Below, one piece after another: positions 30,701 through 39,566 of a stretch of DNA of 64,000 bases. This stretch comes from Halictus rubicundus (taxonomy: Eukaryota; Arthropoda; Insecta; Hymenoptera; Halictidae), in the NCBI RefSeq assembly GCF_050948215.1, contig NW_027488970.1:62001-126000 (forward strand), in the 5' to 3' direction. Both the position numbers and the translations under genes were made by a program. Each line of letters opens with the position of its first letter. The first letter of the stretch is position 1. Under the pieces are notes generated by a model. It ran no database searches, had not been told where the DNA came from, and saw only the letters and a program-made list of their open reading frames with translations.

Positions 30701-33700
30701 ATAGGATAGGATAGAGAATAGGATAGGATAGAGGATAGGATAGGATAGAGGATAGGATAGGATAGAGGATAGGATAGGATAGAGGATAGTATAGGATAGA
30801 GGATAGGATATCATAGAGGATAGGATAGGATAGAGAATAGGATATAGGATTGGATAGGATAGCGGATAGGATAGGATAGAGGATAGGATAGGATAAAGGA
30901 TAGGATACGATAGAGGATAGCATAGGATAGAGGATAGGATAGGATAGAGAATAGGATAGGATAGAGGATAGGATAGGATAGAGGATAGGATAGGATAGGG
31001 GATAGGATAGGATAGAGGATATGATAGGATAGAGGATAGGATAGGATAGAGGATAGGATAGAATAGAGGACAGGATAGGATAGAGAATAGGATATAGGAT
31101 TGGATAGGATAGAGGATAGAATAGGATAGAGGATAGGATAGGATAGCGGATAGGATATGTTAGAGGATAGGATAGGATAGAGGATATTATAGGATAAACG
31201 ATAGGATAGGATAGAGGATAGAGGATAGGATAGAGGATAGGATAGAGGATAGGATAGAGGATAGGATAGAGGATAGGATAGGATAGAGAATAGGTTAGGA
31301 TAGAGGATAGGATATCATAGAGGATAGGATAGGATAGAGAATAGGATATAGGATTGGATAGGATAGAGGATAGGATATGATAGAGGATAGGATAGGATAG
31401 AGGATAGGATAGGATAGAGGATAGGATAGGATAGAGGATAGGATAGGATAGAGGATAGGATAGGATAGAGGATAGGATAGGATAGAGGATAGGATAGGAT
31501 AGAGGATAGGATAGGATAGAGGATAGGATAGGATAGAGGATAGGATAGGATAGAGAATAGGATAGGATAGAGGATAGGATAGGATAGAGGATAGGATAGG
31601 ATAAACGATAGGATAGGATAGAGGATAGGATATGATAGAGGATAGGATAAGATAGAGGATAGGATAGGATAGGATAGAGGATAGGATAGGATAGAGGATA
31701 AGATAGGATAGAGGATAGGATCGGATGGAGAATAGGATAGGATAGAGGATAGGATAGGATAGAGAATAGGATAGGATAGAGAATAGGATACGATAGAGGA
31801 TAGGATAGGATAAACGATAGGATAGGATAGAGGATAGGATATGATAGAGGATAGGATAAGATAGAGGATAGGATAGGATAGGATAGAGGATAGGATAGGA
31901 TAGAGGATAGGATAGGATAGAGGATAAGATAGGATAGAGGATAGGATCGGATGGAGAATAGGATAGGATAGAGGATAGGATAGGATAGAGAATAGGATAG
32001 GATAGAGAATAGGATAGGATAGAGGATAATATACGATAGAGGATAGGATAGGATAGAGGATAGGATAGGATAGAGGATAGGATAGGATAGAGAATAGGAT
32101 AGGATAGAGGATTGGATAGGATAAACGATAGGATAGGATAGAGGATACGATAGGATAGAGGATAGGATAGGATAGAGGATAGGATAGGATAGTGGATAGG
32201 ATAGGATAGAGGATAGGATAGGATAGAGGATACGATATAGGATTGGATAGGATAGAGGATAGAATAGGAGAGAGGATAGGATAGGATAGAGGATAGGATA
32301 GGATAGAGGATAGGATAGGATAGAGAATAGGATAGGATAGAGGATAGGATAGGATAGAGGATAGGATACGATAGAGGATAGGATAGGATAGAGGATAGGA
32401 TAGGATAGAGGATAGGATACGATAGAGGATAGGATAGGATAGAGGATAGGATAGGATAGAGGATAGGATAGGATAGGATAGAGGATAGGATAGGATAGAG
32501 GATAGGATATGATAGAGGATAGGATATAGGATTGGATAGGATAGAGGATAGGATATGATAGAGGATAGGATATAGGATTGGATAGAATAGAGGATAGGAT
32601 AGAGGATAGGATAGGATAGAGAATAGGATAGTATAGAGCATAGGATAGGATAAACGATAGGATAGGATAGAGGATACGATAGGATAGAGGATACGATAGG
32701 ATAGAGGATAGGATAGGATAGAGGATAGGATACGATAGGATAGAGGATAGGATAGGATAGAGGATAGGATCTGATAGAGGATAGGATAGGATAGAGGATA
32801 GGATAGGATGGAGAATAGGATATAGGATTGGATAGGATAGAGGATAGGATAGAGGATAGGATAGGATAGGATAGAGGATAGGATAGGATAGAGGATAGGA
32901 TAGGATAGAGGATAGGATAGGATAGAGGATAGGATAGGATAGAGGATAGGATAGGATAGGATAGGATAGAGGATATAATAGGATAGAGGATAGGATAGGA
33001 TAGTGGATAGGATAGGATAGAGGAGAGGATAGGATAGAGGATAGGATAGGATAGAGGATAGGATAGGATAGAGGATAGGATAGGATAGAGGATAGGATAG
33101 GATAGAGGATAGGATAGGATAGAGGATAGGATAGGATAGAGAATAGGTTAGGATAGAGGATAGGATATCATAGAGGATAGGATAGGATAGAGAATAGGAT
33201 ATAGGATTGGATAGGATAGAGGATAGAATAGGATAGAGGATAGGATAGGATAGAGGATATGATAGGATAGGATGGAGGATAGGATAGGATAGAGAATAGG
33301 TTAGGATAGAGGATAGGATATCATAGAGGATAGGATAGGATAGAGAATAGGATATAGGATTGGATAGGATAGAGGATAGAATAGGATAGAGGATAGGATA
33401 GGATAGAGGATAGGATAGGATAGAGGATTGGATAGGATAGAGGATAGGATAGGATAGAGGATAGGATAGGATAGAGGATAGGATACGATAGAGGATAGCA
33501 TAGGATAGAGGATAGGATAGGATAGAGAATAGGATAGGATAGAGGATAGGATAGGATAGAGGATAGGATAGGATAGAGGATAGGATAGGATAGAGGATAG
33601 GATAGGATAGGGGATAGGATAGGATAGAGGATATGATAGGATAGGATGGAGGATAGGATAGGATAGAGAATAGGTTAGGATAGAGGATAGGATATCATAG

Positions 33701-33869
33701 AGGATAGGATAGGATAGAGAATAGGATATAGGATAGGATAGGATAGAGGATAGGATAGGATAGAGGATAGGATAGGATAGTGGATAGGATAGGATAGAGG
33801 AGAGGATAGGATAGAGGATAGGATAGGATAGAGGATAGGATAGGATAGAGGATAGGATAGGATAGAGGA

Positions 33870-33887
33870 TAGGATAGGATAGAGGAT
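33870..33887. repeat. left copy of probable target-site duplication
   Basis: The 18 bases TAGGATAGGATAGAGGAT directly before the element are identical to the 18 bases directly after the poly(A) tract. Such duplications are expected from target-primed insertion. The target is itself periodic at 17 bp, so the duplication could be 1, 18 or 35 bp (one more if the last A of the tail is target). The empty-site comparison near 61.3-61.42 kb favours 18 or 35. Confidence 0.55.
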
Positions 33888-34068
33888 GGGGACCTAGGGG
33901 ATATGGGCTTGGCAGTGGTGACTCGGATCCACTGCTAGGTATGCCACAGTGGTGGCGGTCATATTCCTAAAATCCTCCACGCTCCACCTCCTCGCGGTGG
34001 TCCCTGGGCACTCACGACTGTGGGTGGCTAACGGAGCGGGGGGTACGCGGCAGGAAGTAGCCTCGACG
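33888..34068 (+). other. retrotransposon 5' UTR
   Basis: This leader runs from the satellite border to the first ATG in the ORF1 frame at 34069. The first 80 bases contain the candidate ribozyme fold described separately. Two short upstream reading frames lie inside it: ATG at 33903 ending at 33938, and ATG at 33941 ending at 33970 (9 codons plus stop). The ORF1 frame itself is open from 33922 but has no earlier ATG. Internal promoters are common in such elements, but no core promoter motif could be assigned with confidence. Confidence 0.6.
33892..33967 (+). ncRNA. candidate HDV-like self-cleaving ribozyme at element 5' end
   Basis: Complementary segments occur in the order P1-P2-P3-L3-P3'-P1'-P4-P2' that defines the HDV-like double pseudoknot. 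P1 pairs 33892-33897 (ACCTAG) with 33935-33940 (CTAGGT). P2 pairs 33898-33905 (GGGATATG) with 33960-33967 (CATATTCC), eight pairs with one G-U. P3 pairs 33913-33918 (CAGTGG) with 33929-33934 (CCACTG) around a 10-base loop TGACTCGGAT. P4 pairs 33943-33947 with 33952-33956 around AGTG. The strand entering P2' reads GGCGGT, resembling the GGCGAA that carries the catalytic C in HDV, which would make C33956 the candidate. Weak points are a seven-base joiner between P2 and P3, a T where the HDV strand has A, and P1 starting four bases inside the border. HDV-like ribozymes are known at the 5' ends of R2 and several other insect non-LTR elements. Confidence 0.42.
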
Positions 34069-36387
34069 ATGTGCGAGGCAATGCCGGCGGGATCTTCGGA
34101 TCCTGGTAGGGGCACCCTTGCCGGTAAGGTTCGCACGGAGGGGCAAAAACTGCCGAGTTGGGACGGGATTTTCGGTGACGGACCAGGGCAAGGCTGGGTG
34201 TTTCACAAAATTGACATGGACGGCACAAAGGAAAAGAGTTTAGTTTACGGTGCAGGGGAGGGATACCCCAGTACCGGCGCGACTGTTGGTGGGCGAGCAG
34301 GCCACAGCGCGTCGTTATCCAACGACTGCGAGCCGAAGGTGGTGGACCACTGGGCCCCTTCGGAGGTAAATACTACCAGCGAAGCTGTGGTGACGGAAAC
34401 GTCATCACAGATTTCGGGAGACTCGGACGCGGGCGTGTCGCGCGCGGGAGCCGAGATGCGGGGGGCGGACGGAGCTCCGACGGGGAAGCGGCCCCGGCTG
34501 GAGCCGTCCGTGGCAGGAGGGGGGCTGCAGACGCGCAGCGGGAGGGTCGTCGGGGGGACCACTGAGGAGGGCTCCTCGGGGGCGGGTGCTGAGCAGGTGC
34601 TCAGCGACCGCGCCGAGAGGGGCCAGCTCCACAAAATCGCGGAGCTAATGGAGTCCGCGGGGAAGCTGCCGACGGCGCAGCTGGCGGAGGAGGTGGAGGA
34701 CGCGATGAGACGTGTGGAGGGCGTCTCCACCGTCTCCAGGGGCCTCAAGGGCAGTTTTGCCAAGGAGCTCAGGGATTGCTCCGCGCTGGCCAGGGCCTAT
34801 TGCACTACGCTGGTGCAGCGGGCATACACTGGCACGGCGTGGGGCAATAGCCAGGAGGTCGCCCGTCTCCGCCAACAGACCGAGGCCCTCGCCAAGGAGG
34901 TACAGGACCTCCGGGCGAGGCTTCGCGTCGCGGGGGCGGAGAAGCGGGCGGTCGCGGGAAAGACGGCCCCTGGGGCGGTACCCTCCGCCTCCTCAGGCGG
35001 GACCGCGGGGACGGGACCGGCGGCGGAAGCGGCGACGCGGGCGGCGGAGGGGGCGGGGGTACTGGACCCTCAAGCCCTTCTCCTCCGCGTCGACGCGATG
35101 GTGGCGGCCAGGAATGCCGAGCTGGAAACGAGAATGGAGAATCGTTTCCGGGCAATCCTGGCCGGGATGGTTCCGGCTCTCCAGGGCAGGGGGGGAGGGA
35201 CGCGCGATGCCCCGCCGGTGGCTTCTCCGCCGGCGGTGGTCGAAACCGGGAGGACTGGGCCGGTGGTGGTGTCCAGCGCCGGGGTGGTGCCACCCGTGGA
35301 CATCCCGCCGCCGGTCGACCCAGCCTCCTGGTCGGTGGCGAAGTCGAGGTCCGCGAGGAAGGCGGAGAGGAGGCGGGCAGCGGCGGAGGAGAGGGCGGCC
35401 ATAGCCCTCGCCGCCGAGTCGGCGGCCGCTGCTTCGGCGAAACGGAGGACGGCGGCCGGGGGTTCGGCGGTCGGCACGCGAAAGGGGGCCGGCGCGATCA
35501 CGGCGAAGCCGTCAAGTGGGAGGGTTGTTGCCCTGGGGCGCGCCCCCAAGTCCGGGGCCGTGGCGATCACGATCCCCGAGAGCTGTAAGCTCACCTACGC
35601 GGGAGTGATCGCCAGGGCCAGAGAGGCAATAGACCTCAAGGCGCTGGGGATTGAGTCGGGGGTGCTCCCCAGGAGGACCAAGACGGGGGGGATCCTCCTG
35701 GAGGTAAAGGGCCCGGAGGGCCAAGAGAAGGCACGGGCCCTCTCCACGAGGGTCTCTGAGGCCTTACAAGGGACTGGGGTTAAAGTCGTCCAGGCCGTCA
35801 AGCGAGGCGAGTTGCGCGTCGCTGGCCTGGACGACTCGGTTAGCGCAAGGGAGGTCGCGGCGGCACTTGCGGCTGCGGGGGGGTGCTCGGAGGCCGAGTT
35901 CCGGGTCGGAGAGATCCGGAGGTCCGCCTCTGAGCGGGTGCTGGGCTCCTGTTGGGCCCAGGGCCCCCTCGCGGCCGTCAGGAAGGTGGTGGCGGGGGGC
36001 CGGCTGCTGGTCGGCTGGTCCTCGGCGCGGGTGGAGGCACTGAGGGAGCGACCCCTTCAGTGCTTCCGCTGCTTGGAGACGGGGCACACGCGGTCGACCT
36101 GTAAAAGCACGGTCGACAGGAGCGCGAGGTGCTATCGGTGCGGTGCGACCGAGCACCGCGCCTCGGCCTGTGGGGCTGCCCCCAGATGCCCGCTCTGCGC
36201 GGATCTGGGGAGGCCCTCGAACCACAGGTTCGGGGCCAAAGCGTGTGCCCCGGCTCCGAGGAGGGGTCGCGCGGCGGTGAAGGGAAGAGGGGAAAAGTCG
36301 GCGGCTGCACCCGCGCAGCAGCAGCCGACTACACCGGGGGCCCAGTCCCCCCAGGGGGGGGAGCCTGCAGAGCAAATGTCAGGGTAG
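34069..36387 (+). CDS. ORF1: Gag-like nucleic-acid-binding protein, R1-clade type
   Basis: This frame encodes 772 residues from the first in-frame ATG at 34069. ATGs at 34081 and 34216 are alternatives, and the frame is open upstream without an ATG. The N-terminal two thirds is rich in Ala, Gly, Pro, Glu and Arg, with a likely coiled coil at about residues 260-297 (heptad-like RLRQQTEALAKEVQDLRARL). Residues about 504-664 match the conserved central region of R1-type Gag (YAGVIARAREAIDLKALGI, then ELRVAGLDDSVSAREVAAAL), probably two RRM-like folds. Three zinc knuckles follow at 665-726: C-x2-C-x4-H-x4-C twice, then C-x2-C-x8-H-x6-C. This type of protein binds the element RNA and forms the ribonucleoprotein; in telomere-specific relatives it helps target the element to chromatin. 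The frame is unbroken. It ends in a single TAG, after which the endonuclease continues in the same frame. Confidence 0.93.
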   Translation: MCEAMPAGSSDPGRGTLAGKVRTEGQKLPSWDGIFGDGPGQGWVFHKIDMDGTKEKSLVYGAGEGYPSTGATVGGRAGHSASLSNDCEPKVVDHWAPSEVNTTSEAVVTETSSQISGDSDAGVSRAGAEMRGADGAPTGKRPRLEPSVAGGGLQTRSGRVVGGTTEEGSSGAGAEQVLSDRAERGQLHKIAELMESAGKLPTAQLAEEVEDAMRRVEGVSTVSRGLKGSFAKELRDCSALARAYCTTLVQRAYTGTAWGNSQEVARLRQQTEALAKEVQDLRARLRVAGAEKRAVAGKTAPGAVPSASSGGTAGTGPAAEAATRAAEGAGVLDPQALLLRVDAMVAARNAELETRMENRFRAILAGMVPALQGRGGGTRDAPPVASPPAVVETGRTGPVVVSSAGVVPPVDIPPPVDPASWSVAKSRSARKAERRRAAAEERAAIALAAESAAAASAKRRTAAGGSAVGTRKGAGAITAKPSSGRVVALGRAPKSGAVAITIPESCKLTYAGVIARAREAIDLKALGIESGVLPRRTKTGGILLEVKGPEGQEKARALSTRVSEALQGTGVKVVQAVKRGELRVAGLDDSVSAREVAAALAAAGGCSEAEFRVGEIRRSASERVLGSCWAQGPLAAVRKVVAGGRLLVGWSSARVEALRERPLQCFRCLETGHTRSTCKSTVDRSARCYRCGATEHRASACGAAPRCPLCADLGRPSNHRFGAKACAPAPRRGRAAVKGRGEKSAAAPAQQQPTTPGAQSPQGGEPAEQMSG

Positions 36388-37485
36388 GCTGTTTTCAGGC
36401 CTATTCCGGTTCTGCAGGCGAACCTCAACCACTCGCGTGCGGCCCAGGACTTGTTTGTCCAGGCCGTGCGCGAGCGGGGGACTGGGTTGGCAGTGGCGGC
36501 GGAGCCGTACTCCGTTCCCGATCACCCCTTCTGGGTGGGGGACGAGGCCGGCTCCGTCGCCATAGTGGCGGAGGGCCGCCGCGGGTCCCCGTCGATCTCC
36601 CTTCTGGAGAGAGGCGAGGGATTCGTGGCGGTGCGGTGGGGGGACATCGCGGTCGTCGGAGTTTATATCTCGCCGAGCCGTGGCCTCGATCATTTTCGGG
36701 GGTTCCTGGGCGGGCTGAGTAGCTGCATCGCGCGGTGCAGCGCCCGTCCGGTTCTCGTCCTGGGAGACTTCAATGCCCACGCGGTATCGTGGGGGAGTCC
36801 CAGGACGACCACTAGGGGAAGCGAGGTGTTAACCTGGGCGTCCGGCCTGGATCTCCGGTTGATTAACCGGGGATCCACGCCGACGTGCGTGCGGCCGCAG
36901 GGTGTCTCTATTGTCGATCTGACATGGGGGACGCCGTCGGCCGTGCGCCGAGTGTCGGGATGGAGGGTGGCGGAAGAACTAGAGCTGGCCTCTGACCACA
37001 CGCCCATAGTCATGGACGTGTGGCCCGCCGCCCTCTACGCGCGGGATTCCCGGCACGGCCAGGTGGACCGACGGCCGCGATGGGCGTGGAGCAGGGCGGA
37101 CGAGGACCTGTTCCGGGCCGCTGTCGCCGCGGTAACGTGGGGGGGGCCCCAGCCGGCTGGGGGGGCACCGGCGCGCGGGGCGGAGCGGCTCCGGGAGGTG
37201 ATGACGGCGGTGTGCGACACCGCGGTGCCCCGGAGCCGGTCCGACCATAGAAGGGCGGCATACTGGTGGTCCGCGGGCATTGCAGAGCTTCGGCGTGCCT
37301 GCAATGCCGCGCGGCGCCAGTATGGCCGAGCGCGCAGGAGGCGCGACGACGAGGAGGCGAGGCTCCACGGGGAGTACCGAGCCGCGCTCGGGACTCTCCG
37401 GAGGGCCATCGCGAGGGCCAAGGCGGACGCGTGGTCGGAGCTCGTCGGCACGGTGGACGCGGATCCGTGGAGGGCGCCCGTATAA
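36388..37485 (+). CDS. ORF2 segment 1: AP-like endonuclease domain and linker
   Basis: This segment begins directly after the ORF1 stop and ends at TAA 37483-37485, just past the first frame disruption. It carries the full set of AP-endonuclease catalytic motifs: Asn in QANLNH (36421), Glu in AAEPY (36502), Tyr in GVYISPS (36664), Asp, Asn and His in LGDFNAH (36766, 36772, 36778), Asp in IVDLTW (36916), and Asp-His in SDH (36994-36999). The enzyme nicks the bottom strand of the target to expose the primer for reverse transcription and largely sets target choice in this clade. The linker after about 37020 contains AAYWWSAGIAELRRAC, which resembles the conserved WW-type linker of R1 ORF2. Residues after DPW (37470) are out of frame. 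TTG at 36451 is not a credible eukaryotic start, because the domain clearly begins upstream of it. Confidence 0.9.
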   Translation, partial: AVFRPIPVLQANLNHSRAAQDLFVQAVRERGTGLAVAAEPYSVPDHPFWVGDEAGSVAIVAEGRRGSPSISLLERGEGFVAVRWGDIAVVGVYISPSRGLDHFRGFLGGLSSCIARCSARPVLVLGDFNAHAVSWGSPRTTTRGSEVLTWASGLDLRLINRGSTPTCVRPQGVSIVDLTWGTPSAVRRVSGWRVAEELELASDHTPIVMDVWPAALYARDSRHGQVDRRPRWAWSRADEDLFRAAVAAVTWGGPQPAGGAPARGAERLREVMTAVCDTAVPRSRSDHRRAAYWWSAGIAELRRACNAARRQYGRARRRRDDEEARLHGEYRAALGTLRRAIARAKADAWSELVGTVDADPWRAPV

Positions 37486-38575
37486 GCTTGTAATGAGCAA
37501 GCTGCGCGCGTGGGCCCCCCCACTGACGGAATCGATGGACCCTCCCTTACTCGAGGAGGTGGTGACGTCTCTCTTCCCGCGTGAGGGGGGACAGCGACAC
37601 CGCCTCCATCCGGGCCAGGAGCCTCTCTCCTGGTCCGCGGAGTGGGAGGTGTCAGCCGGCGAGCTCGGGGAGGCGGTGACCAGGGCCCGTCGGGTGGGCC
37701 GCAAGGCCCCGGGTCCTGACGGGGTGTCGGGCCGCGCGTTGGTCTTGGCATTGGAGGGGGGGCTCGCTCCCGAACTCAGGCGGCTGTTCAACAGTTGTCT
37801 GAGGGAGGGAGTGTTCCCCCCACTATGGAAGTCAGGCAGGCTGGTCCTCCTTCCAAAGGCGGGCAAGTCCCGGGACTCGCCCTCCGGGTACCGGCCAATT
37901 TGCTTGCTGGACGAGGCGGGGAAGTTGTTCGAGCGCGTTCTCGTTGGACGCCTCGTCCGGCACCTGTCGGGGGGAGGGGTCCCCGATCTGAGCGAGGCGC
38001 AGTTCGGCTTCCGGGGGGGTCTCTCCACCGTCGACGCAATTCGGCGGGTGAGGGCTCTCTCGGGGGCCTGTACGGAGGGGGGCGGTGTTGCGTTGGCGAT
38101 CTCCTTGGATATCGCCAACGCGTTCAACACCGTCCCCTGGGATAGAATTTCGGAGGCCCTGGTCTTCCACCAGGTGCCTCCGTACCTTAGGAGGGTGATC
38201 GGGGACTATCTCTCCGACAGGAGCATAGAATATCCTGGCCGGTACGGGATGATTCGCAGGAGCGTCGTGCGGGGGGTTCCACAGGGCTCGGTGTTGGGCC
38301 CGTTGCTGTGGAACCTCGCGTACGACAGCGTCCTGCGGGAGGGGATGCCTCCCGGTGTCAGCCTAACGTGTTACGCCGACGACACGTTGGTGCTTGCCAC
38401 CGGGAGGTATACGAAGGAGGCCGTCTGCCTGGCGGAGCGCGGCGCGTGGCGCGCGGTACGCGCGATCCGGTCTCTGGGCCTAGAGGTGTCCGTCGCTAAG
38501 ACCAGGGCCATGTGGTTTTACCACCGGGCCCGGCTGGCGGCGCCTCCCCAGTGCTGGATCGCCGTGGGGGGGGGG
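37472..38575 (+). CDS. ORF2 segment 2: reverse transcriptase domain
   Basis: Read in frame 2 from just after the extra A. Reverse transcriptase motifs appear in order: RKAPGPDGVSG, then SGYRPICLLDEAGKLFERV, QFGFRGGLSTVDAI, motif A SLDIANAFNTVPW (Asp at 38108), motif B RGVPQGSVLGPLLWNLAYD (about 38267-38325), motif C CYADDTLVLATG (YADD at 38372-38383), and motif D LGLEVSVAKTRAMWF. All three catalytic aspartates are present. The enzyme copies the element RNA into DNA using the nicked target as primer. The segment reaches the ten-G run at 38566-38575, after which the conserved sequence continues in frame 3. The raw open frame continues to 38821 but its translation after the G run is nonsense. 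Confidence 0.92.
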
Positions 38576-39566
38576 AGCGGTCGAGGTCGGGTTCCAGATG
38601 CGGTACCTGGGACTCGAGCTCGACGGCCTGTGGCGTTTCTGCCGCCACATCGAGTCGCTAGTGCCCCGGGCGGAGAGGGCGACCGCTGCGCTCGGTCGTC
38701 TTCTCCCGAATCTCGGGGGACCCTGTGGACGGGTGCGTCGCCTGTTCGCGGTGGTGGTGCGGGTTTTAGTCCTGTACGGAGCCCCTGTGTGGGCGTACGA
38801 TGTCTTGGCCGGGGGGCGTAGCGGTGTGCGAGCACTGCTGCGCCGAATCGAGCGCAGGCTGGCCATTGGCATCGTGCGGGGGTATCGCACCATCTCTTAC
38901 GCGACGGCGATGGTGATGTCGGGGCTTATCCCCCTCGAGCTGGAGGCCCGCGTGTTGTCGGACGTACACGGGTACGCCAGGGACCTCCAGCGGAGGGGGA
39001 TGGCTCCGGATCGGGTGGCGCTCGATGTGGCGGAGTACAGGGGCCGCGCTCGGCGGGCCGCCGCCCGGGAATGGCGCGAAAGCCTTCACGGGACGGAGGA
39101 AGGAGGGAGGCGGGCCGTTCGGGCCATCCTCCCCGTGTTCGACCGGTGGAACAGGGGATGGATGGGGCATAGGGTCTCCTACCGAGTGACGCAGGTGATG
39201 ACCGGGCACGGTTGCTTCGGTGTGTACCTGTGTCGCATCGGGCGGGAGGCCGAGGAGGCGTGTCACCACTGCGGCGAGTCGCGGGACACGGCGCAGCACA
39301 CTCTGGAGGAGTGTCCAGCGTGGGCGGGTGAGCGCCGTGCTCTGCGGCGCGCAGTGGGCCATGACCTCTCGCTTCCGGCTGTCGTCTCGGCGGCAGCGGG
39401 CGGCGAGGGGGCGTGGAGAGGGTTCGCCTCCTTCTGTGAGCAGGTAATGCTGCAGAAGGAGGCTGCGGAACGGGGTCGTGAGCGAAATCACGATCCCGGC
39501 CGAAGGGGTGGGAGAAGGAGACGCAGGGCACGCCCCGGGGGCGTGCCTCCGTTGCGGCGTCCTTAA
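38574..39566 (+). CDS. ORF2 segment 3: RT thumb and C-terminal CCHC finger
   Basis: Read in frame 3 after the G run. It opens with VEVGFQMRYLGLELDGLWRF, the motif E and thumb region of R1-type reverse transcriptases. It continues through a helical region (ISYATAMVMSGLIPLELEAR) common to R1-clade ORF2. A C-x2-C-x8-H-x4-C finger (CHHCGESRDTAQHTLEEC) lies at 39261-39314. This C-terminal finger is a hallmark of the R1 and related clades and is thought to bind nucleic acid during integration. The frame ends at TAA 39564-39566. No RNase H motifs follow. Confidence 0.9.
   Translation, partial: GAVEVGFQMRYLGLELDGLWRFCRHIESLVPRAERATAALGRLLPNLGGPCGRVRRLFAVVVRVLVLYGAPVWAYDVLAGGRSGVRALLRRIERRLAIGIVRGYRTISYATAMVMSGLIPLELEARVLSDVHGYARDLQRRGMAPDRVALDVAEYRGRARRAAAREWRESLHGTEEGGRRAVRAILPVFDRWNRGWMGHRVSYRVTQVMTGHGCFGVYLCRIGREAEEACHHCGESRDTAQHTLEECPAWAGERRALRRAVGHDLSLPAVVSAAAGGEGAWRGFASFCEQVMLQKEAAERGRERNHDPGRRGGRRRRRARPGGVPPLRRP

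Larger units (their letters stand above)
11924..31200. repeat. dispersed satellite segment marked by AGGATATTATAGGATAAACG (four copies)
   Basis: This 20-base variant begins at 11924, 23412, 28493 and 31181. Each copy is preceded by the same neighbourhood (AGCGGATAGGATATGTTAGAGG). The first two belong to the 11,488-bp repeat. The other two show that the same segment was also copied at spacings of 5,081 and 2,688 bp, so duplication in the left arm involved several overlapping unit sizes. The coordinates span the first to the last copy; the intervening DNA is ordinary satellite. Confidence 0.7.
1..33887. repeat. GGATA/GAGGATA satellite array, left arm
   Basis: The whole stretch consists of 5-bp GGATA and 7-bp GAGGATA words, most often combined as a 17-bp unit (GAGGATA GGATA GGATA). 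On the plus strand C is nearly absent and occurs only in variant words such as GATACGAT, AGCATAGG, TAAACGAT, GGATATCATAG, ATCTGATAG and GGACAGG. These variants recur in long shared orders and reveal larger repeat units. No unique sequence, RNA gene or plausible protein gene is visible. The minus strand has long open frames in all phases because TATCC repeats contain no stop, which explains the Ser/Tyr/Pro/Ile/Leu-only translations. The array runs off the left edge of the window, so its true length is unknown. Centromeric, subtelomeric or other heterochromatic location cannot be decided from this sequence. Confidence 0.97.
36388..39566 (+). pseudogene. ORF2: endonuclease / reverse transcriptase polyprotein, broken by two frame disruptions
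   Basis: Three overlapping frames together make a protein of about 1,058 residues, the usual size for R1-clade ORF2. The domain order is AP-like endonuclease, reverse transcriptase, CCHC finger. The first break is at 37471, where a single extra A separates DPW from GRPYKLVM. The second lies in a run of ten G at 38566-38575, where one extra G (or two missing) moves the reading from frame 2 to frame 3. Both look like single-base insertions, and the protein on each side is well conserved, so the damage is recent or is an assembly error, especially in the G run. No ATG precedes the endonuclease in its own frame. Translation would have to come from termination-reinitiation or readthrough at the ORF1 TAG, or the start has been altered. 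Judged non-functional as given. Confidence 0.9.

Noticed and set aside
364..33501. Dozens of long minus-strand open frames made of Ser, Tyr, Pro, Ile and Leu in the left arm
   Set aside because: They are translations of stop-free TATCC satellite. Several phases are open at once, copies change length by 17 bp without regard to frame, and there is no domain or codon bias.
33911..33940. tRNA-like T-arm (GTGG...GACTCGGATCCAC) near the element 5' end
   Set aside because: There is no A-box, acceptor stem or anticodon arm around it; the pairing is better explained by the P3 helix of the ribozyme-like fold.
33949..34068. Upstream extension of ORF1 from a GTG at 33949
   Set aside because: GTG is not a normal start in animal mRNA and this part overlaps the candidate ribozyme; the first in-frame ATG is at 34069.
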